From positions 1 through 64,000 of the forward strand of contig NZ_JABUXU010000004.1 of the NCBI RefSeq assembly GCF_014897675.1: DNA of 64,000 nucleotides, written 5' to 3'. This DNA comes from Advenella sp. FME57. Its GTDB lineage: Bacteria > Pseudomonadota > Gammaproteobacteria > Burkholderiales > Burkholderiaceae_B. Positions 9,429 to 18,273 of the stretch are shown piece by piece (position 1 is the stretch's first letter; the number at the start of each line of letters is the position of its first letter). Made by a program: the position numbers and the translations under genes. The notes beneath the pieces were generated by a model. It saw only the letters and a program-made list of their open reading frames with translations, searched no databases and was not told the origin of the DNA.

Positions 9429-12049
9429 TACAGGAACTCCTTGTTGACCGTCTCAAGGCCGATATCGCTCGAGATGGTTTCGGTCACAAGAAAATACTGA
9501 TGGTTAATGCTGTTGGCGTAAATGGACAGCCCGTAAGAAATATCAGCGCACACTCTGGCAAGTTGCTCGTAAATCTGCCCGGCTGCGGGTGTTCCTACGG
9601 CAAACCGCGCCAGATCAACCGCGTCCAGATAGCCCAACGCCTTTTGCAGGATTTGCCTGCTTTGCGCTTCCTGAACATTGAATGCGGCGCTGTTATCCAG
9701 CAGGCTCTGGCACAGATAGCGCAGTGAATAAGGGTTGCTGCGGTCGAACACCAGCAGATACAACACTGCCAGCATCTCTTCTTCGCGATGGTAGCGGGCG
9801 CGATAGGTCACGATACTGTAGGCAATTTCCAGCAGCGACTCGAGCATAATGGTTTTGTCATGCTCGCTCTGCTTGAGAAAAAATCCCAGCGTGTCGCTCA
9901 TGCGGCCAAGCTTTTCGATCAGGCGGCCAAGCAGCAGAAAACTCCAGCCCTCGTCACGCGTCATCTGTTCATGCGTAAAACCCGAGAGGATTGAGCAACT
10001 GGCGAACAGTTCCTGCATGCGCTGCTGCACCACGGTCAGGTCCAGCTTGGCGGTGCCCAGATAGGTGGGCATGTAGTTGACCACCCACCATACATCCAGC
10101 GACAGCCTTTCCCGTATGTTGAACGCACACTGATGCAGATAGTTCACATTGTTGGTCAGCGCACCGCTTAGCGATGAAGGCGCCAGAGACGCGCCCAGCT
10201 GATGACGAATAAAATTAATATCATAGGTGTCATCGGCACCGATGGCTTCTGCCGACGGCACAGGCAACACATGCAGATGCGTGCCCAGTTTATACAGCAG
10301 CGTGATGAGCGTTTCCTTCTCGGTCACGCGTTCGGTCAGGTTGCGGGTAATGGTGCGCAGCAGCAGTACCGAAAGCTCGGCGCGGATGCCATAGCGCCCC
10401 ATCCAGAACAGGTTCTCGCCGATGCGCGCCGGCGTGGTCGTATGTGCCGCCAGCAATTGTTCGAGCGTCAGCGGCTTTGCTTCAAAGGCGTCCGACACAC
10501 TGCGCACCCGGGCGCGGGCCGGCGGTATGGTAACCACTGTCGGCACAGCAGGGCGGGCCATTCGACAGACCCATAGATCCTTGTTGATCTGCCGATTGCG
10601 CGAGGACAGTACCGGCGTATTGCTTTTGTCTTCGACTCGTACCACACCGCCAGGCATGACCTGATAGGAACCATCATGAGCCAGGGTAGCAAAAACCCGC
10701 ATGGTAAAGCGGCGCATCTGCAACTGCCGCGATTCAAAATCAATTTCCGGAATGCGGGCCAGCGGCATCACCTCGTGCGCCACCAGCGAACGCGGGCTCG
10801 TTTCCAGCCGCTGCAACAGCGCTTCGCGCTGCGCCTGATTCAAATCAGGCACGTATTGCGGACTGGCGCGCATCGATGAAAAACTGGATTTGAACATCAG
10901 CGAATCAAATCGTGTACGGGCATAATCCAGATTGGCCTCGTTACCGCACCACCAGCTGCGGATCGAATCCATCAGCAAGGGTTCGCCGCGCAGATGCTGG
11001 CAAATGCCGGGCAAAAATTCCAGCATGCCCGCAGATTCGAGCACGCCCGACCCCAATGCGTTGCACACCGTCACATTGCCTTTGCGGATGGCCTGCAACA
11101 AACCCGGAATACCCGGATAGTCGCTGCCATACAGCTCCATCGGATCGCATTCGTTGTCTTCCAGGCGACGCAACACCACGTGTACCCGCTGCAGGCCTCG
11201 CAGCGTCTTGAGGTATAGCAGATCATTGCGTACGGTCAGGTCCAGGCTTTCGGTAATCGGCACGCCCATTTGCCGGGCCAGGAAAACATGCTCGAAATAC
11301 GCGGGATGTTTGGGACCGGGCGAGAGCAGCACCGTGACCACGTTGCCGTCTTCGACCGACATGCTCGACAGCAGGGTCTGGCGCAAAGCGCGGAAATAAT
11401 CGATTTGCGGATGAACCCGCAACTGGTTGAACAGCGCCGGCAGTGCCGTACTCATGATCTGGCGGTTCTGCAGGGCATAGCCCGCGCCCAGCGGCCCCTG
11501 GGTCCGATCCTTTAACACCCGCCACTGCCCTTTCTCGTCGCGGGCAATATCGACTGCGTACATATGAAGGTGATTTTCGTGCGTATCCAGGGTATTGATG
11601 CAAGGCCATAGAAAACCCCGCTGGCCGAAGATGAGCGAGGGCGGAACCAGGCCCCGCCGAATCAGATGTTGCGGGCCATAAATATCGCGCAGCGTGTCGT
11701 TGATCACCGCTGCGCGCTGGGCCACCGCAAGCTCAATGAAGTCCCATTCCTGGGCAGAAATCACATATGGAATAACGCTGAGCGATTCCCAGGGTTCAAT
11801 GCTGCCGTCTTCGCTGTAGGCATTGTAGATGCTGCCGCGGTTCTGGATATTTTCGGAGATATACGCCAGAAAGCCCTTGAGATCATCGGGAGCAAGGTTT
11901 CTGAGCGCCGACAGCACATAATCCCACTCCGGCGCCAGGCCTCCGGCCTGGTCACGCAGCTCGGAAAACGCTCCATCCGGGGAAGGACTCAGTAATTGAT
12001 CAAGGGAAAAGTCCATGCAACCATTGATGATGACTTTACAATGAGTCAT
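9428..12049 (-). CDS. Fused circularly permuted ATP-grasp / alpha-E domain protein
   Basis: An 873-residue protein. The first 500 residues are a type 2 circularly permuted ATP-grasp region (DUF404/DUF407-like), recognisable by VPPSLIFGQRGFLWPC, RVLKDRTQGPLGAGYALQNR and VHVVLRRLEDNECDP. From about residue 545 (AHTTTPARIGENLFWMGRYG) it is an alpha-helical alpha-E (DUF403) domain. Compared with the separate ATP-grasp protein at 13275, the LEDN segment has become LKDR, so metal/ATP binding may differ. Start is uncertain: ATG 12049, ATG 12016 and TTG 12058 are all possible and none has a strong ribosome site. It lies between the stand-alone alpha-E gene and the transglutaminase. Confidence 0.85.
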   Translation of the reverse strand: MTHCKVIINGCMDFSLDQLLSPSPDGAFSELRDQAGGLAPEWDYVLSALRNLAPDDLKGFLAYISENIQNRGSIYNAYSEDGSIEPWESLSVIPYVISAQEWDFIELAVAQRAAVINDTLRDIYGPQHLIRRGLVPPSLIFGQRGFLWPCINTLDTHENHLHMYAVDIARDEKGQWRVLKDRTQGPLGAGYALQNRQIMSTALPALFNQLRVHPQIDYFRALRQTLLSSMSVEDGNVVTVLLSPGPKHPAYFEHVFLARQMGVPITESLDLTVRNDLLYLKTLRGLQRVHVVLRRLEDNECDPMELYGSDYPGIPGLLQAIRKGNVTVCNALGSGVLESAGMLEFLPGICQHLRGEPLLMDSIRSWWCGNEANLDYARTRFDSLMFKSSFSSMRASPQYVPDLNQAQREALLQRLETSPRSLVAHEVMPLARIPEIDFESRQLQMRRFTMRVFATLAHDGSYQVMPGGVVRVEDKSNTPVLSSRNRQINKDLWVCRMARPAVPTVVTIPPARARVRSVSDAFEAKPLTLEQLLAAHTTTPARIGENLFWMGRYGIRAELSVLLLRTITRNLTERVTEKETLITLLYKLGTHLHVLPVPSAEAIGADDTYDINFIRHQLGASLAPSSLSGALTNNVNYLHQCAFNIRERLSLDVWWVVNYMPTYLGTAKLDLTVVQQRMQELFASCSILSGFTHEQMTRDEGWSFLLLGRLIEKLGRMSDTLGFFLKQSEHDKTIMLESLLEIAYSIVTYRARYHREEEMLAVLYLLVFDRSNPYSLRYLCQSLLDNSAAFNVQEAQSRQILQKALGYLDAVDLARFAVGTPAAGQIYEQLARVCADISYGLSIYANSINHQYFLVTETISSDIGLETVNKEFL

Positions 12050-12223
12050 TGTACGCAATTTCGACCAGACGCCTACCCATTGTTTCGACTAATCGGCGAC
12101 AACGATGCACATGCGCCACACCCCTTAGCGGCTGCAGCGCAGGCGGACACAGCTACAACCAGTTACGCCTTGATGCGCTGCTGCACCTGCTGGTTCGCGT
12201 CAGGCTGCTGTTGGTCGATAATG

Positions 12224-13171
12224 CTATTGAACCGGCTGCCACAGAAAATCATCGTTGATGCCCTGGCCGATCGCATCCATCTTCTCCAGGTACCGGGTCA
12301 GCCAGTCATGCAGGCCTTCCTTGAAAATTTCATCGATCGTGGTATAACGCAGGTCCGCATCCAGCCGCCCTGCCAGGCGCAGCGTTTCATCGGATTTGGC
12401 ATTGCGCACTTTTTGCAAATGGGCCAGCAGCTCGCACGAGGAATGAGCCAGTGAATGCGGCATATCCGGGTGCAAAACAATCAGTTCGATCACCCGTTTG
12501 GAGTCTACGGTTTCGCGAAACACATGGCGATAGATTTCCAGGCCAGAGAGCGAGCGCAGCACAGCGGTCCAGTGATACAGCTGGGTGACCAACTTGCGCT
12601 TGTCGTCGGCCGCATTTTCCAGATAGTAGCGGATTTCCAGCATGCGTGCGGTGTTGTCGGCGCGCTCCAGATAGGTGCCCAGGCGCATGAAATTGTACGT
12701 TTCGTTGCGCAGCATGGTGCCTTCCTGCGCGCCCAACGTCTGCAGGGAACGGGTCTTGATCCATTCGAAGAACCGCGTCGGGTTGCTGGCCAGCATCGGC
12801 GTCTTGAGCAGGCGGTTCATTTCCAGCCAGGTAAAGTTGATGGTTTCCCATACTTCGGACGTCACGGTGCCGCGTATCGCGCGCACATTTTCTCGCGCCA
12901 GCCGGATGCATGAGGCGATGGACGAGGTGTAATTCTTGCTGTTGACCACAAATTCAATCACCCGATCAGCACTGATGGCGCCGCATTCGGCCTCATACTG
13001 CTCCAGCGTTTCCAGCGTCGCCAGCACACTGCGCCAGCTATAGTCCGAATGATCCTCGTCATTGGTCATGAGGGTCGTCTGGTAACAGACCTCCAGCAGA
13101 CGCACGGTATTTTCTGCCCGCTCCAGGTAACGGGACATCCAGTAAATATGATCGGCGGTACGACTTAACAT
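12224..13171 (-). CDS. Alpha-E domain protein (DUF403)
   Basis: A 315-residue all-helical protein with the alpha-E family opening MLSRTADHIYWMSRYLERAE, a central NFTWLEMNRLL segment and the ETYNFMRLGTYLERADNTAR repeat-like half. The family accompanies circularly permuted ATP-grasp enzymes and is thought to assist amidoligase-type reactions, but no activity has been firmly assigned. The start follows AGGAAGTATC. It is the second gene of the minus-strand operon and is homologous to the C-terminal half of the fused protein downstream. Confidence 0.9.
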   Translation of the reverse strand: MLSRTADHIYWMSRYLERAENTVRLLEVCYQTTLMTNDEDHSDYSWRSVLATLETLEQYEAECGAISADRVIEFVVNSKNYTSSIASCIRLARENVRAIRGTVTSEVWETINFTWLEMNRLLKTPMLASNPTRFFEWIKTRSLQTLGAQEGTMLRNETYNFMRLGTYLERADNTARMLEIRYYLENAADDKRKLVTQLYHWTAVLRSLSGLEIYRHVFRETVDSKRVIELIVLHPDMPHSLAHSSCELLAHLQKVRNAKSDETLRLAGRLDADLRYTTIDEIFKEGLHDWLTRYLEKMDAIGQGINDDFLWQPVQ

Positions 13172-13274
13172 GATACTTCCTTATTTTCATACGACGATAC
13201 TGCGGTCTGCTGCCGGTGCAATAGCGCACTCATACAGACGACATTGCCCCGCTACGCGCGTCCGGCTGGCGACC

Positions 13275-14708
13275 CTAGCCGCGCCGGTTGATGACCCAGG
13301 TATCTTTTGTGCCGCCCCCCTGCGACGAATTGACCACCAGCGACCCTTCCTTCAGTGCCACGCGGGTCAATCCGCCTGCGGCCATGCGGATCGTCTTTCC
13401 AGACAGCACGAACGGCCGCAGATCCACGTGACGCGGGGCAATACCGGCCTCTACGAACGTCTGGCAGGTGGACAACGCCAGCGTGGGCTGGGCAATATAC
13501 TTGGCCGGATCCTTTTTGATCAGTTGCTCGAACATGGCCAGCTCATCTCGCGTGGCTGCCGGCCCAACCATCATGCCGTAACCGCCGGCGCCATGCGTCT
13601 CCTTAACCACCAGTTCCTTCAGATGGGCAAGTACATAGGCCTTGTCCTCTTCATTACGGCACGCATAGGTGGGCACGTTGTTCAGCAGCGGTTTTTCACC
13701 CAGATAGAAGCGGATCATTTCCGTGACATACGGGTAGACCGATTTGTCATCGGCGATGCCGGTGCCGATGGCATTGCACAGCGTCAGGTTGCCCGCTTTG
13801 TAGGCCCGCATGAGCCCTGGCACGCCCAGTGCCGAATCCTTGCGAAACACCTCGGGATCAAGAAAATCATCGTCCAGGCGGCGATACATCACATCGACAC
13901 GCTGCGGCCCCTGCGTGGTTCTCATGTAAACATAATCGTCCTTGACAAACAGGTCCTTGCCCTCGACCAACTCCACGCCCATTTGCTGCGCCAGAAACGT
14001 ATGTTCGAAGTACGCCGAGTTATACATACCGGGCGTGAGCACCGCAATGGTGGGCTTGTCGATGCGCTCGGGCGCCGACTCGATCAGGGTTTCAAGCAAC
14101 AGATCAGGGTAATGCGCTATCGGTGTGACCTTGATTTTGCTGAAAAGATCAGGAAACAGCCGCATCATCATCTTGCGATTCTCCAGCATGTAGCTCACGC
14201 CGGACGGCACCCGCAGATTGTCCTCGAGCACATACAGCTCCCCCTTGCCTGCGCGTACGATATCAATACCCGCAATATGCGCATACGTGCGATGCGGCAC
14301 GTCCAGTCCGACCATTTCCGGCCGGTATTGTGTGTTATTGATGATCAGGTCGGCAGGGATGAGCCCGGCGCGAATCATGTCCTTGTCGTGATAGACATCA
14401 TGCAGGAACATATTCAAGGCCCTGGTGCGCTGCTCGACGCCGCGCTGCAGGGCATTCCACTCCCTTAGCGGGAAGACGCGGGGAATGATGTCAAACGGAA
14501 TGGTCCGCTCCGTGCCATCACCATCGCCCGATACGGAGAAGGTGATTCCCACCTGCTGAAACAGCGCCTCAGCTTCTTCTCGCTTGTTCAGCAACAAATC
14601 CGTTTCCTGTCGGTCCAGCCACTTGAGGTATTCTTCGTAGTGCTTTCGGGGAACCGGCTTCTTTTTCGCCTCTTCCAGCCATATCTCATTATAAAACTTG
14701 GGAGCCAT
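13275..14708 (-). CDS. Circularly permuted type 2 ATP-grasp protein
   Basis: A 477-residue stand-alone ATP-grasp enzyme of the COG2308 type. Nucleotide/metal-binding segments are intact: ELYVLEDNLRVPSGVSYMLE, VMYRRLDDDFLDP, LVVKETHGAGGYGM and RHVDLRPFVLSG. ATP-grasp enzymes form amide bonds through acyl-phosphates, so a peptide or amide ligase function is likely. ATG 14708 is preceded by AAAGGAAACGG. It is first in the operon with alpha-E, fused ATP-grasp/alpha-E and transglutaminase genes, implying that all four act in one pathway. Confidence 0.9.
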   Translation of the reverse strand: MAPKFYNEIWLEEAKKKPVPRKHYEEYLKWLDRQETDLLLNKREEAEALFQQVGITFSVSGDGDGTERTIPFDIIPRVFPLREWNALQRGVEQRTRALNMFLHDVYHDKDMIRAGLIPADLIINNTQYRPEMVGLDVPHRTYAHIAGIDIVRAGKGELYVLEDNLRVPSGVSYMLENRKMMMRLFPDLFSKIKVTPIAHYPDLLLETLIESAPERIDKPTIAVLTPGMYNSAYFEHTFLAQQMGVELVEGKDLFVKDDYVYMRTTQGPQRVDVMYRRLDDDFLDPEVFRKDSALGVPGLMRAYKAGNLTLCNAIGTGIADDKSVYPYVTEMIRFYLGEKPLLNNVPTYACRNEEDKAYVLAHLKELVVKETHGAGGYGMMVGPAATRDELAMFEQLIKKDPAKYIAQPTLALSTCQTFVEAGIAPRHVDLRPFVLSGKTIRMAAGGLTRVALKEGSLVVNSSQGGGTKDTWVINRRG

Positions 14709-15288
14709 AAACCGTTTCCTTTGTTAACTGATTGCGCAGGGTTGCCAAGCAAGACTGATGCCACTTTCGGGCTGCAGCAAGCGGCTGCGCCAGGGCAGTA
14801 TTCGGTCACGACGAACAGGGAAAGTACGAATGGGACGACACCTCCGTTAGTGGTAAATTTCCTTTAAGAAATTTTTTGACTTTAAGAAAGGATGGAAGTA
14901 CGCTACACAATTGAATGAGCATTGCCTGTGCTGCATGCACCCGGTTAGGCCAGCATCACGCCAGCACCACTGCCAGCAATTGAAGTGTGATAGCTCCTCC
15001 CGTTCAAAGCTGTGGTCAATGCATGAGTTAAAGCACTGGTTAAAGCGCTGATTAAAGCTCGGATTGAAGCATTTTTGAAGCTCTGGCCAACGTTTGGTTA
15101 AACAGTATTGGTTGCAAATTTCATTCGCAGTTATTTTTTGTGTTAACAATAGCATATAAGACAGAATCATCGTCAAGCTGCACTGCTTAGGGTTGGTTGG
15201 CAATTATTGACAATTCAGGTTATGTCGCCTGTGTGCCTGTTGTTACCGTCATATATTCCGGTTCTGCCGGTAAACAAGGAAACCGAAA
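14709..15288. promoter_or_regulatory. Divergent intergenic region (580 bases)
   Basis: This gap separates the minus-strand ATP-grasp operon from the plus-strand aldehyde dehydrogenase gene and must carry both promoters. It is less GC-rich than its flanks. It holds a 12-bp tandem repeat array (15004-15086), a TTGACA hexamer at 15207-15212 without an obvious partner, and a GTTAAC palindrome near 15142. A 118-codon minus-strand frame across it (14847-15203) has no recognisable homology or codon bias and is probably not a gene. Confidence 0.5.
15004..15086. repeat. 12-bp tandem repeat array, seven imperfect units
   Basis: Seven consecutive units follow the pattern TTAAAGCNCTGG: 15004-15015, 15016-15027, 15028-15039, 15040-15051, 15052-15063, 15064-15074 (one base short) and 15075-15086. 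The best-conserved core is the hexamer AAAGC or GAAGC. A 12-bp period places each unit on nearly the same DNA face, suggesting a protein-binding array or a slippage-generated minisatellite. It lies in the divergent promoter region between the ATP-grasp operon and amaB. Confidence 0.8.
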
Positions 15289-16794
15289 ATGGATTCAGTC
15301 AAGGAATTATTCAGCGTGCTGGGCATCGCCCAGGAATCGGTCACCGGCGGTTCGCTGCCGGTCCACTCACCGGTTGATGGCGCGCGCATCGCCGATGTCA
15401 GGGAACACACAGCACAGCAAACGAACCAGGCGATTGACCAGGCCGCCGCCGCCCAGAAGGCATGGCGCAATGTTCCCGCGCCGCACCGTGGAGAGCTGAT
15501 CCGGCTGCTGGGTGAAGAGCTACGTGAACATAAGGCAGCCCTGGGGCGCCTGGTGTCCGTCGAAGCCGGCAAGATCACCGCCGAAGGCGAAGGCGAAGTG
15601 CAGGAAATGATCGACATTTGCGATTTCGCGGTCGGGCTCTCGCGCCAGTTGTATGGCTTGACCATCGCCTCGGAGCGCCCCGGTCACCGCATGATGGAAA
15701 CCTGGCACCCGGTGGGCGTGGTCGGCGTGATCACCGCCTTCAATTTCCCGGTGGCCGTGTGGTCATGGAATACCGCTCTGGCGCTTGTATGCGGCAACGC
15801 GGTCATCTGGAAGCCCTCGGAGAAAACCCCCCTCACGGCACTGGCAACCCAGGCGCTGTTTGAGCGCGCCCTCAAGCGCTTTGGCGATGCGCCGGCTCAT
15901 CTGGCCCAGGTGGTCATAGGTCAGCGCGATGTGGGCCAGGTGCTGGTAGACAGTCCCAAGGTTGCCCTGGTATCGGCCACCGGCTCGACCCGCATGGGTC
16001 GCGAAGTCGGGCCGCGTGTGGCAGCCCGTTTCGGCCGCAGCCTGCTGGAGCTGGGCGGCAACAATGCCATTATTGTCAGCCAGTCGGCCGACCTGGATCT
16101 GGCGGTGCGCGGCATTCTTTTTGGGGCTATCGGCACCTGCGGCCAGCGTTGCACGTCCACCCGCCGCATCATTGCGCATCGCGATGTGGTGCAGGAGCTG
16201 ACCACCCGCCTGAAAAAAGCCTATGCATCGGCCACGATCGGCAGCCCGCTGGAAGCCGGCACGCTGGTCGGACCGCTGATTGATAAAGCCGCCTTCGAGG
16301 CCATGCAAAACGCGCTGGGCCAGGCCGCCGAACAGGGCGGCACCGTGACAGGAGGCGAACGCGCACTGCAAGAGCGCTTCCCCAATGCATTCTATGTCCG
16401 GCCGGCGCTTGTGGAAATGTCCGGTCAGACAGACGTAGTGCGTCACGAAACGTTCGCGCCGATTCTGTACATCATGAGCTATGACACGTTCGAAGAGGCC
16501 ATCGAGATGCAGAATGACGTGCCACAGGGCCTGTCTTCTGCCGTCTTCACCACAGACCTGCGCGAGGCAGAGCAGTTCATGTCTGCCTCGGGTTCCGATT
16601 GCGGTATTGCAAACGTGAATATCGGAACCTCGGGTGCAGAAATCGGCGGCGCCTTCGGCGGTGAAAAAGAAACCGGCGGCGGCCGCGAATCGGGCTCTGA
16701 CGCCTGGAAAGCCTATATGCGTCGCGCTACCAATACCGTGAACTATTCACGCGAACTGCCGCTGGCGCAGGGTATCCGCTTCGGCGAAGACTGA
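15289..16794 (+). CDS. amaB: Alpha-aminoadipic semialdehyde dehydrogenase (antiquitin/ALDH7 type)
   Basis: A 501-residue aldehyde dehydrogenase of the ALDH7/antiquitin subfamily, which oxidises L-alpha-aminoadipate semialdehyde (in equilibrium with piperideine-6-carboxylate) to 2-aminoadipate using NAD(P)+. Catalytic Cys288 sits in TCGQRCTSTRR and the base Glu in SLLELGGNN. Subfamily-specific C-terminal features are GGAFGGEKETGGGRESGSD and ATNTVNYS. The start is set by AAGGAAACCG upstream. A plausible terminator follows, then an aminoadipate-type aminotransferase, matching the lower steps of the lysine/pipecolate route. The symbol follows Pseudomonas usage. Confidence 0.85.
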   Translation: MDSVKELFSVLGIAQESVTGGSLPVHSPVDGARIADVREHTAQQTNQAIDQAAAAQKAWRNVPAPHRGELIRLLGEELREHKAALGRLVSVEAGKITAEGEGEVQEMIDICDFAVGLSRQLYGLTIASERPGHRMMETWHPVGVVGVITAFNFPVAVWSWNTALALVCGNAVIWKPSEKTPLTALATQALFERALKRFGDAPAHLAQVVIGQRDVGQVLVDSPKVALVSATGSTRMGREVGPRVAARFGRSLLELGGNNAIIVSQSADLDLAVRGILFGAIGTCGQRCTSTRRIIAHRDVVQELTTRLKKAYASATIGSPLEAGTLVGPLIDKAAFEAMQNALGQAAEQGGTVTGGERALQERFPNAFYVRPALVEMSGQTDVVRHETFAPILYIMSYDTFEEAIEMQNDVPQGLSSAVFTTDLREAEQFMSASGSDCGIANVNIGTSGAEIGGAFGGEKETGGGRESGSDAWKAYMRRATNTVNYSRELPLAQGIRFGED

Positions 16795-16821
16795 GCCCCA
16801 GCGCATAATATTGCAAATGTG

Positions 16822-16877
16822 AACTGCACCTCTGGAATTCGGGCTTGAAATCCAATGTCCGGCGGTGCAGTTTTTTT
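16822..16877 (+). terminator. Rho-independent terminator after amaB
   Basis: AACTGCACC (16822-16830) pairs with GGTGCAGTT (16864-16872), followed by a T-run to 16877. The loop is long (33 bases), which is unusual, but the stem and uridine tract fit a terminator placed just after the dehydrogenase stop. Confidence 0.6.
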
Positions 16878-17014
16878 ATGACATATGCAATGGATATCCT
16901 TCCTGGACGGCCTTGCCGCTGTTGTGTTGTTGTCTTGCTAGCGCTCTTTTTGCTGTTGTCGTTGCAACTGGCTGCTGAACCTGTCTGACCGTTACGTTTT
17001 CCGCGAGCAATTTT

Positions 17015-18226
17015 ATGGCATTTACCTTTCGCTTTGCCGAACCCTTTGCACAGGTCAAGGGCTCGCCCATTCGTGAACTATTCCGCTACCTGTCGCAGCC
17101 GGGCATGATTTCCTTTGCGGGCGGCTACCCGGCACCCGAGCTGTTCGACGTGGCGGGTCTGCAGACCTCGCTGCTTGCGCTGGCCCACAATCCGGGTACA
17201 ACGCTGTCCTATGGCGCCACCGAAGGCTGGCCCGCACTGCGCGAATCCTTTGCACGCCTGACTACTTCACGCGCAATACCTACCGAGGCCGAGCAACTGA
17301 TTGTCACCAGCGGCTCCCAACAAGGTTTCGATCTGCTGTTGCGCGCCTTCATCCAGCCCGGCGATACGGTGCTCGTGGAACGCCCTACTTATCCTGCGGC
17401 CCTGCAGGGATTGCGGCTGGCCGGCGCGCACATAGTCACGGTTGGCAGCGGCACCCAGGGGCCCAATCTGCAGGAGCTGGCCGCCGTTTTGAAGCAGCAC
17501 CAGCCCAAACTGCTTTACCTGGTGCCCACCTTTGCGAATCCGACAGGCGCCACTATTGACCTGCAGAGCAGGCGCCGCTTGCTGGGTCTGCTTGCCGGCA
17601 CGTCCTGTGTCTTGATTGAAGACGATCCCTATGGCCAGTTGCGTTTTGGAGGAACACCGGTACCAACGCTTGCCCAGCTAGCTCACGATACGGCCGTGGC
17701 CGACCAGGTCGTCTATTTGTCCAGCCTGTCAAAAACCATCGCCCCGGGCCTGCGTCTGGGCTGGATGCGGGCACATGCTGATATTCTGCGCAGGTGTGTC
17801 CTGGCCAAGCAAGTTGATGACTTGTGCTCGGCGCCCTATTTACAGGCAGTGGCGGCCCATTATCTGGATTCGGGCTGTTATGAGACTCATCTGCCGAAAA
17901 TTGCCGCCTCCTACGGCGAACGCGCCCGCCTCATGATTGCGTCGCTGCGGCAGCACTTTGGCGAAAGTCTGACCCTGCTTGAGCCCGAAGGCGGCATGTT
18001 CCTTTGGGCGCGCCTGCAAGACGGCCTGGATGCCGCCTCGCTGCTGCCGCTGGCCATACAGGAGAACGTGATGTTTGTTCCCGGCAGCGCTTTTTATGCA
18101 GCACAGCCCGATCCACAGGCCTTCAGGCTTAGTTTTACCATGAGTACGCCGGAGCAAATTGTTCAGGGGTGCGAACGCCTGTTTCGCGCCGCGCAGCGAC
18201 TTGCGCAGGGCGAAACAGCTGGTTAG
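17015..18226 (+). CDS. PLP-dependent aminotransferase, 2-aminoadipate/LysN-like
   Basis: A 403-residue fold-type I aminotransferase of the MocR/LysN-like class I branch. Features include the opening RELFRYLSQPGMISFAGGYP, the TSGSQQGFDLLLRAF segment, PTFANPTGATI, and the PLP-binding Lys240 in SSLSKTIAPGLRLGW. No DNA-binding domain is present, so it is an enzyme and not a MocR regulator. Conversion of 2-aminoadipate to 2-oxoadipate is inferred from its position just after the aminoadipate semialdehyde dehydrogenase; a broad-range aminotransferase is the alternative. The terminator between them suggests separate or partly separate transcription. Confidence 0.8.
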   Translation: MAFTFRFAEPFAQVKGSPIRELFRYLSQPGMISFAGGYPAPELFDVAGLQTSLLALAHNPGTTLSYGATEGWPALRESFARLTTSRAIPTEAEQLIVTSGSQQGFDLLLRAFIQPGDTVLVERPTYPAALQGLRLAGAHIVTVGSGTQGPNLQELAAVLKQHQPKLLYLVPTFANPTGATIDLQSRRRLLGLLAGTSCVLIEDDPYGQLRFGGTPVPTLAQLAHDTAVADQVVYLSSLSKTIAPGLRLGWMRAHADILRRCVLAKQVDDLCSAPYLQAVAAHYLDSGCYETHLPKIAASYGERARLMIASLRQHFGESLTLLEPEGGMFLWARLQDGLDAASLLPLAIQENVMFVPGSAFYAAQPDPQAFRLSFTMSTPEQIVQGCERLFRAAQRLAQGETAG

Positions 18227-18273
18227 CAGGGGAGGCGGCGGCTGGGTCTGGCCGTGGCTTTGCAGGCCCGCAT

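Noticed and set aside
13170-14468. 432-codon plus-strand frame opposite the ATP-grasp gene
   Set aside because: Antisense shadow in GC-rich DNA; the minus-strand protein has intact ATP-grasp motifs.
14847-15203. 118-codon minus-strand frame with a repeated NxxF pattern
   Set aside because: The pattern is the translation of the 12-bp DNA repeat array; the frame has no ribosome site, atypical composition and no family similarity that I recognise.
15207-15212. TTGACA hexamer as an amaB promoter
   Set aside because: No acceptable -10 hexamer at 15-19 bases downstream; kept only as a note in the intergenic entry.
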